A stretch of DNA of 64,000 nt from Porphyrobacter sp. SLTP. Its GTDB lineage: Bacteria; Pseudomonadota; Alphaproteobacteria; Sphingomonadales; Sphingomonadaceae. Under the pieces are notes generated by a model. The model had not been told where the DNA came from, ran no database searches, and saw only the letters and a program-made list of their open reading frames with translations. Position numbers and translations under genes: made by a program. Below, piece by piece: positions 49,292 through 58,536 of this stretch. The DNA lies in NCBI RefSeq assembly GCF_009905735.1, contig NZ_JAAALE010000010.1, positions 62,001-126,000 of the forward strand. The letters are read 5' to 3'. How positions within the stretch are numbered: position 1 is the stretch's first letter; every line of letters begins with the position of its first letter.

Positions 49292-52126
49292 CTAGTGCGC
49301 CGCGTCCCAGCTCATCCCGGTGCCAATATCCACACCCAGCGGCACCGACAGCTCGACCGCAGGCAAAGCCGCCTCGGCCATCACTTGCCGGATAATCGGG
49401 GTTGCAGCCTCCACCCGGGCCTCGGGCAATTCGAACACCAGTTCGTCATGAACCTGCAACAGCATGCGTACGTCATGCAACCCGGCGTCAACCAGTGCCG
49501 GAAGCATCCGCGCCATCGCGCGCTTGATGATGTCGGCGCTGGTGCCCTGGATCGGGGCGTTGATTGCGGCGCGCTCTGACCCCTGCCGTTCGGCCTGGTT
49601 CTTGGAGTTGATCCGCGGGAACCATGTCTTGCGGCCGAACAGCGTCTCGGAATAGCCCTTGGCCCGCACGCTTTCGAGCGTTTCGTGGATGTAGCGCTGG
49701 ATGCCGGGGAAGCGCTGGAAATAGGTGTCGATCATCGCCTGCGCTTCTTCCGGCGGCACTTCCAGACGACCCGCCAGGCCCCAGCGGCTGATGCCATAGA
49801 GAATCGCGAAGTTGATGGTCTTGGCCCGCGCCCGGGTGTCGCGGGTGACTTCGCCGAACATTTCGCGCGCGGTGCGGGCGTGGATGTCCTCGCCTTCGGC
49901 AAAGGCTTCCTTCAGGCTGGCAACATCCGCCATATGCGCGGCGAGCCGCAGTTCGATCTGGGAGTAGTCCGCCGCCAGCAGCACATTGCCCGGTTCCGGG
50001 ACAAAGGCCTCGCGGATCTGGCGGCCGATGGCGGTGCGGATCGGGATGTTCTGCAAGTTCGGATCGGTCGAGGACAGGCGCCCGGTCTGTGCGCCGACCA
50101 GACTGTAACTGGTGTGCACCCGCCCCGTTGCCGGATTGATCGCCTCCTGCAAGGCATCGGTGTAGGTTGATTTGAGCTTCGCCAGCTGGCGCCATTCCAG
50201 CACCTTGCGGGCAATCGGCGCGCCTTCGACCGCAAGTTTCTCCAGCACCGACACATCGGTGGAATACTGCCCGCTCTTGCCCTTCTTGCCGCCCTTGTAG
50301 CCGAGCTTGTCGAACAGGATATCGCCCAGCTGCTTGGGGCTGCCGACGGTGAATTCCTGCCCTGCTAGTGCGTGAATCTCACCCTCCAGCCGGCCGATTT
50401 CGATCGCGAATTCCTCCGACAGCTTGGCGAGCCGGGCGCGGTCGACCCGGATGCCTTCGCGCTCCATCGCGGCGACCACCGGGATCAGCGGGCGGTCGAC
50501 CCGCTCGTACACCCGGCTGCCGCCCTCGACAGCAAGGCGCGGCTTCAGGTGGCGGTAAAGCCGCAGGGTGACATCGGCATCCTCGGCAGCATAGGCGGTG
50601 GCGCGGTCCAGCGGGACTTCGCCGAACTGGATCGCCTTCTTGCCGGTGCCGCACACGTCCTTGAACGGGATCGGGGTGTGGCCGAGGTGGCGCTGGGACA
50701 ATTCGTCCATCCCGTGACCGCCGCCCATGCCTTCCTCGCCGCGCCCGGCATCGAGCGCGAAGCTGATCACCATCGTGTCGTCGATGGGCGCCACGGCGAT
50801 GCCGACCCGGGCGAGGATGTTGAGATCGTACTTGCCGTTCTGAAACACCTTGAGGACAGCATCGTCCTCCAGCAGCGGCTTCAGCGCGGCGAGGGCCTGC
50901 GACACCGGCACCTGCTCGGGCTTTTGCGCGAACATGTCGGTACCGCCATGCGCGAGCGGGATGTAGCAGGCATCATTCGGGCCGAGCGCGAGGCTGACGC
51001 CGACCAGTTCCGCGCGCATCGGATCGAGCGAGGTGGTCTCGGTATCGACCGCCACCAGCCGTGCGGCAGTGGCGCGGGCGACCCAAGCTTCGAGCCGATC
51101 GAGTGTCTGCACCGTCTCATAGGCGCTGTGATCAATCGGGGCCATGTCGGGAAGCGGCTGGCGGCTTCCCTCGCCGCTGCCGTTCGCCGCGACGGTTGTC
51201 GGCTTGGGCGGGTTGAGATCGGTCGGGCGCGAGGGGCTGCCCGATCCCGCATCCAGCCGCCGCAGCAGCGAGGTAAAGCCGTGCTTCTGGAGGAACGCCG
51301 CCAGCGGTTCGGGCGGCACCGGCCCCAGCACCATTTCCTCAAGTGGCTGCGGCAGGTCGCAATCCTCTTTCAGCGTGACGAGCACCTTGCTGAGTTCCGC
51401 ATCGGCCCGACCCTCGATCAGGCGCTCCTTGAGCTTGGAGGGCTTCATCGCCGGCGCCGAATCGAGCGCGGCGGTCAGCGAGCCATGCTCGGCGATCAGC
51501 TTCGACGCGGTCTTGGGGCCGATCCCGTAAATGCCGGGCACATTGTCGACCGCATCGCCCATCAGGGCCAGCACGTCGCCGACCAGTTCGGGACCGACGC
51601 CGAACTTCTCCTCGACCTCTTCCAGCCAGATGCGCTGGTTCTTCATCGTGTCGAGCATGTCGATGCGGGCACCGTTCACGTCGCCGATCAGCTGCATCAG
51701 ATCCTTGTCTGAGCTGACGATGGTGACATCCCAGCCGCGTTCCTGTGCGCGGCGGGCATAGGTGGCGATCAGATCGTCCGCCTCCAGCCCCGGCACTTCG
51801 ATGCAGGGCAGGCTGAAGGCGCGGGTGGCGTCGCGGATCAGCGGGAACTGCGGGACGAGGTCTTCTGGCGGCTCGGGCCGGTGGGCCTTGTAATGTTCGT
51901 AGAGATCGTTGCGGAAGCTGATGGATCCGGCATCCAGGATCACGGCCAGATGCGTCGGCCCCTCCGCCGCGTCGAGATCGGCGGCCAGCTTCCACAGCAT
52001 GGTGGTGTAGCCATAGACCGCGCCAACCGGCGTGCCTTCCGGGTTCGTCAGCGGCGGGAGCCGGTGATAGGCGCGGAAGATATAGGACGAGCCATCGACG
52101 AGGTAGAGGTGCTGCTTTTCGGCCAT
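49292..52126 (-). CDS. polA: DNA polymerase I
   Basis: 944 aa. The 5'-nuclease domain (about 1-290, YLVDGSSYIFRAYHRLPP start, GDAVDNVPGI) is followed by a 3'-5' proofreading domain whose motif VDTETTSLD is intact, so it should proofread. The polymerase domain has motif A DYSQIELRLAAHMA, motif B RARAKTINFAILYGIS and motif C LQVHDELVFE. ATG 52126 gives the expected start MAEKQHLYLVDGSS; a longer frame to 52186 is not conserved. It converges on the CDC48-like gene with a parS-like site between them. Confidence 0.98.
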   Translation of the reverse strand: MAEKQHLYLVDGSSYIFRAYHRLPPLTNPEGTPVGAVYGYTTMLWKLAADLDAAEGPTHLAVILDAGSISFRNDLYEHYKAHRPEPPEDLVPQFPLIRDATRAFSLPCIEVPGLEADDLIATYARRAQERGWDVTIVSSDKDLMQLIGDVNGARIDMLDTMKNQRIWLEEVEEKFGVGPELVGDVLALMGDAVDNVPGIYGIGPKTASKLIAEHGSLTAALDSAPAMKPSKLKERLIEGRADAELSKVLVTLKEDCDLPQPLEEMVLGPVPPEPLAAFLQKHGFTSLLRRLDAGSGSPSRPTDLNPPKPTTVAANGSGEGSRQPLPDMAPIDHSAYETVQTLDRLEAWVARATAARLVAVDTETTSLDPMRAELVGVSLALGPNDACYIPLAHGGTDMFAQKPEQVPVSQALAALKPLLEDDAVLKVFQNGKYDLNILARVGIAVAPIDDTMVISFALDAGRGEEGMGGGHGMDELSQRHLGHTPIPFKDVCGTGKKAIQFGEVPLDRATAYAAEDADVTLRLYRHLKPRLAVEGGSRVYERVDRPLIPVVAAMEREGIRVDRARLAKLSEEFAIEIGRLEGEIHALAGQEFTVGSPKQLGDILFDKLGYKGGKKGKSGQYSTDVSVLEKLAVEGAPIARKVLEWRQLAKLKSTYTDALQEAINPATGRVHTSYSLVGAQTGRLSSTDPNLQNIPIRTAIGRQIREAFVPEPGNVLLAADYSQIELRLAAHMADVASLKEAFAEGEDIHARTAREMFGEVTRDTRARAKTINFAILYGISRWGLAGRLEVPPEEAQAMIDTYFQRFPGIQRYIHETLESVRAKGYSETLFGRKTWFPRINSKNQAERQGSERAAINAPIQGTSADIIKRAMARMLPALVDAGLHDVRMLLQVHDELVFELPEARVEAATPIIRQVMAEAALPAVELSVPLGVDIGTGMSWDAAH

Positions 52127-52354
52127 GCCGCCTGCTAGCACCCGCCGTGCTTCGCGGGTAGGGGTCTGCAACAGCCCCATTCGCATCTCAATTGTGGCAA
52201 AAATGCGGCAGAATTGGGGCGGGTTGCCTTATTCCACCTTGTCGAGCCGGGTTTCCCGCCCTATCTTCTTTCGTGAACCGGACGAGAGAGAAACCGGTTT
52301 CGGCGCGCATTGCCCAGCATCGCGTTGCAATCGCAGAGATAAGGAATTCACACC

Positions 52355-52642
52355 ATGCGCAAGATCATCCTCGCTGCCGCCATCGCTACTTCGGCCCTCG
52401 GTCTGGCCGCTTGCAGCGAATCCACCGAAACCGAAACCGATGAAGCCGTCGACGCGATGGCCGCTGACGCCGAAGCCGCTGGCGATGAAGTTGCCACCGA
52501 CGTGACCACCGCTGCTGACGCGACGGCTGAAGACATCAACGCCGCTGCCGATGAAGCCGCCGATGAAGCTGTGAAGACCACCGACGAAATCGGTGAAGCT
52601 GCCGCGAACATCGCTGCCGAAGCTGAAGACGCCGCCGAGTAA
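52355..52642 (+). CDS. Small acidic lipoprotein
   Basis: 95 aa. It has a signal peptide and lipobox (LGLAAC, Cys at about residue 20), so it is lipid-anchored. The mature part is almost wholly Ala, Glu, Asp and Thr in an amphipathic helical pattern (DEAVDAMAADAEAAGDEVA, then DINAAADEAADEAV), resembling LEA-like or apolipoprotein-type repeats. AAGGAA lies nine bases before ATG 52355. No enzyme motif. It may have an envelope or stress role, but this is unproven. It is followed by a strong terminator. Confidence 0.85.
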   Translation: MRKIILAAAIATSALGLAACSESTETETDEAVDAMAADAEAAGDEVATDVTTAADATAEDINAAADEAADEAVKTTDEIGEAAANIAAEAEDAAE

Positions 52643-52684
52643 TCGGCCCGAAGCTCAACGCTGCTCAGGCGGCACGGGCTACGA

Positions 52685-52720
52685 AAAAAGGGGCGGTGCC
52701 ACCCGGCGCCGCCCCTTTTT
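52685..52720. terminator. Bidirectional rho-independent terminator
   Basis: A perfect 12-base stem AAAAAGGGGCGG/CCGCCCCTTTTT around a loop with an inner GCC/GGC pair. The A and T runs make it work on both strands, serving the lipoprotein gene and the converging beta-lactamase-like gene. Confidence 0.92.
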
Positions 52721-52744
52721 GCTGCCTGTCGTAAGAACGAAGGC

Positions 52745-53776
52745 TCAGCCGCCGGTGGCGTAAGGCGCGTTCGCCCAATTCCGGGTCGGGTTGGCCTGCG
52801 CCCGGACAGCGAAGCCATCGTAAAGCGCGCGCGCAATTGCGGCGATGCGTTCTTCGCGGGCCTCCTTGCTGCCCTGTCCGGTAACATAGATCGCCACGGC
52901 AATCGTGCGGCCATCGGGGCATTCGATGATGCCGATATCGCTGGAGGTGTTGTTGAGCGAACCTGTCTTGTGGCTCACCCGCGCTTCGAGCGGGATATGC
53001 GCGGGGATGCGGCGCTTGCCGGTGACGGTGCGGCTCATGGCGGCGAGCAACACCTGCCGGCTCTGGTCGGACAGGAAATCGCCGCGATAAAGCCCGGAGA
53101 GCAGCCGCACCATCGCGCGCGGCGTCGCGGCATCGCGGGTGTCGATGTGGACGGCCGGGTTGTACTCGCCGTCATCACGCACCAGCGTGGCAATGTCGCG
53201 GTTGATCGAGAAGTTGGTGATCCCCTGCCGCCGGATCCAGTCATTGACCACTGCCGGGCCGCCGACCGCTGCCAGCAGCGCGTCAGTCGCCGGGTTGGAC
53301 GAGCGGGTGATCATGATCTCGATCAGGTCGATCGCGGGCATGTATTGCCCCGCGCGCACCGGCGCCTTGGTCGAGGAATACTTGGCCGAGGCGACCGGCA
53401 TCATCAGCGGAAATTCGGAGGTCAGGGTATAACGCCCCTGTTCGACCATTTCGAGGAAGGTGGCGGCAATCGCGACCTTGCTGGTCGAGGCCATCGGGAA
53501 CAGCTGGTCGCCCAGCACCATCACTTCTTCGCCCGTGGCCAGGTCCACCGCGGCGACCCCGATTCGGCCCTGAGCCGGATCGGCAAGTTCGGCGATTCGC
53601 TGCTGCCAGTTGCCGGCGTAGAGCGCCTCAAAGCTGGGAGGCTGGCGCGCTTCGGTGCCGAAGGTTGCCGCGAAGGTGTCCTCAAGATCCTCCGGGCCTG
53701 CCGCAGCAGGACTCGCCATCACCGCAAGCGAGGTGGCGAGGCCGATGAAAGCAGCGAAAAAGCGGGGGCGTGTCAT
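52745..53776 (-). CDS. Class A beta-lactamase-like serine hydrolase
   Basis: 343 aa, exported (signal peptide to about residue 26, PAAAGPED). The fold landmarks are in order: SxxK as Ser97-Thr-Ser-Lys100, SxN as Ser159-Ser160-Asn161 (class A enzymes have Ser-Asp-Asn), the omega-loop stretch DDGEYNPAVHIDTRDAATPRAM, and KTG at 270-272. In the omega loop the position of catalytic Glu166 aligns with Asp202, while Glu204 and Asn206 match 168 and 170. So it may be a poor or non-classical beta-lactamase, or a peptidoglycan-related hydrolase. It is longer than usual, with an N-terminal ~50-residue extension. Confidence 0.88.
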   Translation of the reverse strand: MTRPRFFAAFIGLATSLAVMASPAAAGPEDLEDTFAATFGTEARQPPSFEALYAGNWQQRIAELADPAQGRIGVAAVDLATGEEVMVLGDQLFPMASTSKVAIAATFLEMVEQGRYTLTSEFPLMMPVASAKYSSTKAPVRAGQYMPAIDLIEIMITRSSNPATDALLAAVGGPAVVNDWIRRQGITNFSINRDIATLVRDDGEYNPAVHIDTRDAATPRAMVRLLSGLYRGDFLSDQSRQVLLAAMSRTVTGKRRIPAHIPLEARVSHKTGSLNNTSSDIGIIECPDGRTIAVAIYVTGQGSKEAREERIAAIARALYDGFAVRAQANPTRNWANAPYATGG

Positions 53777-54036
53777 GAGGACAAGCTACTCCAACAGGGT
53801 TTCTTGGGGCTTAACGATGCACTTATCCACGCCCGATTCGCCGCGGCAAGCGCTCATCTGGGCGCATGCGACGAAAGGTGCGGCGCACGCGACAGAGCCG
53901 CACACCGAAGCGTCATGCACCTGCTCGACCGCGGTAGGAGGTTCGTCGAAAGGCATCTTGCCGACCATCACATGGGCTTGACTGCGCCCGCCAAGGCGGC
54001 AGTCTGCGGGTCAAGCACTTCTCCAAGGGGACAATC

Positions 54037-56319
54037 ATGACCGATACCGCTCACCGCAGCGCCGCGCGCGCTGCCTTTGCCGCTTTGCTGCTGTCCACCT
54101 CGGGCGTCGCCTATGCCCAGACCGTGCAGATCGTCCAGCCGGGTGCGCCGGGGCAGGCGAGCAAGACGCTGACCGCGGATCAGGCGACCAAGCTGGCGCA
54201 GGCGAGCTATACCGCGTCCGACGTCGCCTTCATGCAGCACATGATCGTCCACCATCAGCAAGCGGTCGAGATGGCGGTGCTGGTCAAGGATCGCACCAAC
54301 ACCGCTGACCTGCTCGCGATCGCGGGCCGGATCGAGTCGAGCCAGGCGGACGAAATTTCTTTCATGAAAGCCTGGCTGAGCGAACGGGGCGAGCCGGTCG
54401 AAGACCCGATGATGAAGGGTCACGGCGAACATATGCACCACATGATGAAGGGCATGGCCTCGCCCGATCAGATGAAGGCGCTGGCTGCGGCCAAGGGCGT
54501 GGAATTCGACCGCCAGTTCCTGACGCTGATGATCGCGCATCATGAGGGCGCGGTGGACATGGTCGAAAAGCTGCTCGACGAAGACGGCACGGCCGCTGAC
54601 CCCGTGCTCTACCAGTTCGTCGGCGATATCGACAGCGAGCAGACCACCGAGATCAAGCGGATGGACAAGCTGCTGGCTGGCCTGTCGGGCGATCCGCGCT
54701 CGGGTCTTGCCGCCGGGTTCGACAATGCGGGCGAGGCGATCCTGAACCTCACCAAGGTGGCGACCCTGCCCAAGCCCGCCGGGTTCTTCAACCCCGCCAA
54801 CCCGGCCGATCTGCGCCCACCGGTGCCGCCCAAGAAGGACAAGGATGCAGCGAAGGAGGAAGCCAAACCCGAAGCGACGCCTGCAACCGCCGTCGCCGCG
54901 GCTGACCCCGCCGCCGCCACGCCGGCGCGCGAGGAGGAAGACCTCACCGAATTCGCCGAGCGTTCCCCGCTGCTCGATTTCGCCAACACCGATATCGCCT
55001 TCTTCGATGATGTGATGGTGGCCGGCTCCTATCACGGGTTCAACATCTACAAGCTTGGCACCGATGGCCTGCCCAACCTGATGAGCAGCGTCGTCTGCCC
55101 CGGCGGGCAGGGCGATGTCTCAGTGGTCGGCAATATCCTTGTGATGAGCGTCGAGCAGACCCGCGGGCGGGTCGATTGCGGGCTGGAAGGCGCGCCGGGC
55201 AAAGTCAACGAGGAACGCTTCCGCGGCCTGCGCATCTTCGACATCTCCGATCTCGCCCGTCCGGTGCAGGTCGGCGGAGTGCAGACCTGCCGCGGCAGCC
55301 ACACCCACTCGATCGTCAGCGCCGATGAAACCCGGATCGTGGTCTATAACTCCGGCACCGCCGGTATCCGCGAAACCGAGGAGCTGGCCGGCTGCATCGG
55401 CGAGATTCCGGGCGACACCCGCACCGCGCTGTTCTCGATCGACGTGATCGAGATTCCGCTGGCCGATCCTTCCAAGGCGCGCATCGTCAAGAGCCCGCGC
55501 GTTTTCGCGGACGAGAAAACCGGCTCGATCGCGGGCCTGTGGACCGGCGGCGATCATGGCGACGGCACCCAGCGCACCGCCCCGACCGATCAGTGTCACG
55601 ACATCACCGTCTTCCCGGCGCTGAAGATGGCGGCGGGCGCGTGCTCGGGCAACGGCCTGCTGTTCGACATTGCCGACCCGCTCAACCCCAAGCGGATCGA
55701 TGCGGTGACCGACACCACCTTTGCCTATTGGCACTCGGCCACCTTCAACAATGATGGCACCAAGGTGATCTTCACCGACGAATGGGGCGGCGGCGGGCGG
55801 CCGCGTTGCAAGGCCTCCGATCCCAAGACCTGGGGCGCCAACGCAATCTACGACATCGTCGATCGCAAGCTAGTGTTCCGCGCGCACTACAAGATGCCTG
55901 CCCCTCAGACCGACATGGAAAACTGCGTCGCGCACAATGGCTCGATTGTTCCGGTGCCGGGCCGCGACCTGTTCGTGCAGGCCTGGTATCAGGGCGGCCT
56001 CAGCATCATGGACTTCACCGACAGCGCGAACCCCAAGGAAATCGCCTATTTCGACCGCGGGCCGATCGATACCAAGCAGATGATCGTGGGCGGTTACTGG
56101 TCGACCTACTGGTACAAGGGCCACATCTACGGCACCGAGATCACCCGCGGGATCGACGTCTTTACCCTGAAGCCGAGCGAGCACCTGACCGAAGCGGAAA
56201 TCGCCGCTGCCGGGGCCGCGAAGTACGAAGACAACCGCTTCAATCCGCAAACCCAGACCCGCGTGACATGGGACAAGAGCGCGATCGAAGCCGCTGAAGC
56301 CAGCCGCAAAGGCGGGTAG
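54037..56319 (+). CDS. Exported DUF305-LVIVD fusion protein
   Basis: 760 aa. A signal peptide (about 1-28, cleaved near VAYAQ) leads to a DUF305 domain at about 55-225, with His/Met-rich helices FMQHMIVHHQQAVEMA and FLTLMIAHHEGAVDM and the insert HGEHMHHMMKGM, likely metal-binding. A Pro/Ala/Lys-rich linker (about 262-305) follows. The C-terminal ~440 residues are a beta-propeller-like part with LVIVD-type blocks: FRGLRIFDISDLARP, LLFDIADPLNPKR and LSIMDFTDSANPKEI. Cys residues could form disulphides. DUF305 proteins are often copper- or metal-associated; that is inference here. Confidence 0.85.
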   Translation: MTDTAHRSAARAAFAALLLSTSGVAYAQTVQIVQPGAPGQASKTLTADQATKLAQASYTASDVAFMQHMIVHHQQAVEMAVLVKDRTNTADLLAIAGRIESSQADEISFMKAWLSERGEPVEDPMMKGHGEHMHHMMKGMASPDQMKALAAAKGVEFDRQFLTLMIAHHEGAVDMVEKLLDEDGTAADPVLYQFVGDIDSEQTTEIKRMDKLLAGLSGDPRSGLAAGFDNAGEAILNLTKVATLPKPAGFFNPANPADLRPPVPPKKDKDAAKEEAKPEATPATAVAAADPAAATPAREEEDLTEFAERSPLLDFANTDIAFFDDVMVAGSYHGFNIYKLGTDGLPNLMSSVVCPGGQGDVSVVGNILVMSVEQTRGRVDCGLEGAPGKVNEERFRGLRIFDISDLARPVQVGGVQTCRGSHTHSIVSADETRIVVYNSGTAGIRETEELAGCIGEIPGDTRTALFSIDVIEIPLADPSKARIVKSPRVFADEKTGSIAGLWTGGDHGDGTQRTAPTDQCHDITVFPALKMAAGACSGNGLLFDIADPLNPKRIDAVTDTTFAYWHSATFNNDGTKVIFTDEWGGGGRPRCKASDPKTWGANAIYDIVDRKLVFRAHYKMPAPQTDMENCVAHNGSIVPVPGRDLFVQAWYQGGLSIMDFTDSANPKEIAYFDRGPIDTKQMIVGGYWSTYWYKGHIYGTEITRGIDVFTLKPSEHLTEAEIAAAGAAKYEDNRFNPQTQTRVTWDKSAIEAAEASRKGG

Positions 56320-56714
56320 GCAGCCCGGGGGGATTTGCCGACGGCAGCTTTCGCGGCTTTTGCGCCCCGAAGCTGCCGTTCGGGAAGCGACTCCATGGCC
56401 GCCATCCCCGTCACCCCAGCGAAAGCTGGGGCCTAGGGCCTCATGGGGCGGCGCTTTCCGCCCTAGGTCCCAGCTTTCGCTGGGATGACGGACAGGGCAA
56501 GAATTCACCCGATCCCCGGTCACTCCGGCACCAAACGGTAGTTCCCGAAAGCCGCCGCTGCACGGACGGACGGTAGCGGCCTGCACCCCATCCCCCTTGC
56601 CTTTGCGTCCCTTCCCGCCTAAGCGCGCGCACTTCACTGACACGAATCAATCAGCCGGCCTGGCGACAAGGGCTGCCATGGCCGGTTCCGACGTGTCTCA
56701 CCTAGGAGATGAAA
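56320..56714. other. 395-base region between the DUF305 gene and rpmI
   Basis: No believable gene. About 56335-56380 is GC-rich without clear structure. 56409-56490 is a long palindromic element (own entry). The last ~150 bases should hold the rpmI promoter, but no clear pair was found. Confidence 0.6.
56409..56490. repeat. Long palindromic element (paired GAAA hairpins)
   Basis: Arms at 56409-56438 and 56461-56490 are inverted copies matching at 28 of 30 positions, around a 22-base centre. Each arm itself is a hairpin: CCCCAGC-GAAA-GCTGGGG on the left and CCCAGC-TTTC-GCTGGG on the right. This core is one I remember from many rhizobial and sphingomonad genomes as a dispersed repeat. It could also act as a transcription barrier between the two genes. 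Confidence 0.88.
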
Positions 56715-56918
56715 ATGCCCAAGCTGAAGACCAAGAGCGGTGTGAAGAAGCGCTTCAAAATCACCGCCACCGGCAAGGTCAAGCACGGCGTCGCTGGCAA
56801 GCGTCACCGTCTGATCAGCCACAATGCGAAGTATATCCGCACCAACCGCGGCACCTCGGTCCTGTCGGCGAATGATACGCCGACGATCAAGAAGTGGGCG
56901 CCCTACGGGCTGGATTGA
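56715..56918 (+). CDS. rpmI: 50S ribosomal protein L35
   Basis: 67 aa basic protein, [14 protein letters not shown] at the start and [15 protein letters not shown] in the middle, as in bacterial L35. Two Met codons are in frame (56709 and 56715). AGGAG at 56704-56708 is too close to the first and seven bases from the second, so 56715 is chosen. rplT follows 48 bases later. infC, which heads this operon in many bacteria, is not upstream here. Confidence 0.97.
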   Translation: MPKLKTKSGVKKRFKITATGKVKHGVAGKRHRLISHNAKYIRTNRGTSVLSANDTPTIKKWAPYGLD

Positions 56919-56966
56919 TGCGAGCGGGCTCTGCCCCACGCGTCCCGATAATAAGGATATACTGAT

Positions 56967-57326
56967 ATGACTCGCATCAAACGCGGTGTTACCACCCGCG
57001 CCAAGCACAAGCGGATCCTCGAGCAAGCCAAGGGCTATCGTGGTCGCCGCAAGAACACCATTCGCGTCGCCCGTCAGGCGGTCGAAAAGGCTGGCCAGTA
57101 CGCTTACCGCGACCGCAAGGTTAAGAAGCGCACCTTCCGCGCCCTGTGGATCCAGCGCATCAACGCCGCCGTCCGCATGGAAGGCCTGACCTATTCGCAG
57201 TTCATGCACGGCATCAAGCTGGCGGGCATCGAACTCGACCGCAAGGCGATGGCCGATCTCGCGATGAACGAAGGCGGCGCCTTCAAGGCCGTGATCGCTC
57301 AGGCGAAGGCTGCTCTTCCGGCGTAA
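56967..57326 (+). CDS. rplT: 50S ribosomal protein L20
   Basis: 119 aa, RNA-binding, early assembly protein of the large subunit. Start [20 protein letters not shown], then [19 protein letters not shown], and the C terminus [15 protein letters not shown] fit the family. TAAGGAT lies 11-5 bases before ATG 56967. In E. coli L20 represses its own operon through mRNA; a similar control here is not visible. A strong terminator follows. Confidence 0.97.
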   Translation: MTRIKRGVTTRAKHKRILEQAKGYRGRRKNTIRVARQAVEKAGQYAYRDRKVKKRTFRALWIQRINAAVRMEGLTYSQFMHGIKLAGIELDRKAMADLAMNEGGAFKAVIAQAKAALPA

Positions 57327-57359
57327 GCACTGAGCGGCTTCGGCCCGAACACCAAATCT

Positions 57360-57390
57360 GGGGCGGCTTCCTTGTGGAAGCCGCCCCTTT
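57360..57390 (+). terminator. Rho-independent terminator after rplT
   Basis: GGGGCGGCTTCC-TTGT-GGAAGCCGCCCC is a perfect 12-base stem followed by TTT. Confidence 0.9.
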
Positions 57391-57520
57391 CTGTTGCGCG
57401 CTGCGCGACCGTGAATTGTATGAATCCGCCATCCTTCTTGTAAAACCGCGCCACCTGCGGTTATCTCACCCGGTGGGGAATGGAGGATACCAGCAAGCCG
57501 CTGGCGGGCAAGGGCCGCCG

Positions 57521-58393
57521 GTGGGCCAGCGGCTGACAGCCGTATTCCGCGAACCGCCAGCGCAGTTCGCAGGGTGCTTTACGACCTTCTATCACCTGAC
57601 CCTCGATCTGCCCGAAACCGGCGCGGTGGTGACCGACTATCTCCAGCCGGAATGGGCCAATATCCGCTTTTTCTGCGGCACCGCGCCCGAGGCCGAGATT
57701 GCCGCGCACAAGGTCAGCGGCGCACCCTTCGTCGGCACCGGACCGAGCAGCTTGCCGTGCCGCTTCACGCTCGGGCCGGTGCGGATGTGGGGCGTCGGCT
57801 TTCTCCCGCTGGGCTGGGCGCGGTTCTTCGATGCCGATGCGAGCGATTGCGCCAACGTCATCTGCGACGGCACAGCGCACCCGGCCTTTGCCCATTTCGG
57901 CGGGATGACCGATGTCCTGTGCGATCCCGAAGCCACGCTGGACGAGCAGTTCCAAGCGCTGGTGGGCGCGATGGAGCGCGCGATGCGGCCCAATCGGGAG
58001 GAGGCGCGCATCGCCCGTGTCCACGCTGCGCTGGTGAACGGCGACCACGCTTCGGTCCACGATCTCGCCGAGGCCTGCGCGATGAGTATCCGGACGCTCG
58101 AACGGGTGTGCACGCGCTATTTCGGCTTTGCGCCCAAGCTCTTGATGCGCCGCCAGCGGTTCATGCGCAGCCTGACGACCTACATGCTCCAGCGCGGCCG
58201 TCCCTGGACCGAGGCGATGGACGCGCATTACCACGATCAGGCGCAATTCACCCGCGAGTTCCGCGAATTCATGACCATGAACCCGAGCGAATATGCGGCG
58301 CTGGATCACCCGATCCTGACCTCGTTCATGGAGGCGCGGGCGCGGGCGAGGGGCAGTGCGGCGCAGACCCTGGACCCGCCTGCGCCGCGGTGA
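57521..58393 (+). CDS. AraC-family transcriptional regulator
   Basis: About 290 aa. The N-terminal part (about 1-150) has no standard cupin motif, but FTTFYHLTLDLPETG and YLQPEWANIRFF are features I associate with a sphingomonad AraC subgroup. The C-terminal double HTH covers about 175-270: ASVHDLAEACAMSIRTLERV, YFGFAPKLLMRRQRF, then YHDQAQFTREFREFMTMNP, which contains the family signature. GTG 57521 is chosen because AAGGG lies seven bases upstream; GTG 57473 is possible but has no ribosome site. Ligand unknown. It stands between the rplT terminator and pheS. Confidence 0.88.
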   Translation: MGQRLTAVFREPPAQFAGCFTTFYHLTLDLPETGAVVTDYLQPEWANIRFFCGTAPEAEIAAHKVSGAPFVGTGPSSLPCRFTLGPVRMWGVGFLPLGWARFFDADASDCANVICDGTAHPAFAHFGGMTDVLCDPEATLDEQFQALVGAMERAMRPNREEARIARVHAALVNGDHASVHDLAEACAMSIRTLERVCTRYFGFAPKLLMRRQRFMRSLTTYMLQRGRPWTEAMDAHYHDQAQFTREFREFMTMNPSEYAALDHPILTSFMEARARARGSAAQTLDPPAPR

Positions 58394-58536
58394 TTTGGCG
58401 AGGTCATTGACTGAGGTCCGGCCGGTGGGGCCGAAATTGTCCTGCACCGCGATGGAACAGACAGGCGCTTTGCAATGCGGGCGATTTGCCGCTAGCGGGC
58501 GGCGGCAAGTTTCCTGCGTGCAGATGACCCGAGGCC

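Noticed and set aside
52270..52310. Possible EcfG (GGAAC-N16-CGTT) stress promoter before the acidic lipoprotein gene
   Set aside because: The nearest match is TGAACC with CGGTTT at a short spacing, too far from consensus. The nearby GAAACCGGTTTC palindrome is noted, but no regulator is suggested.
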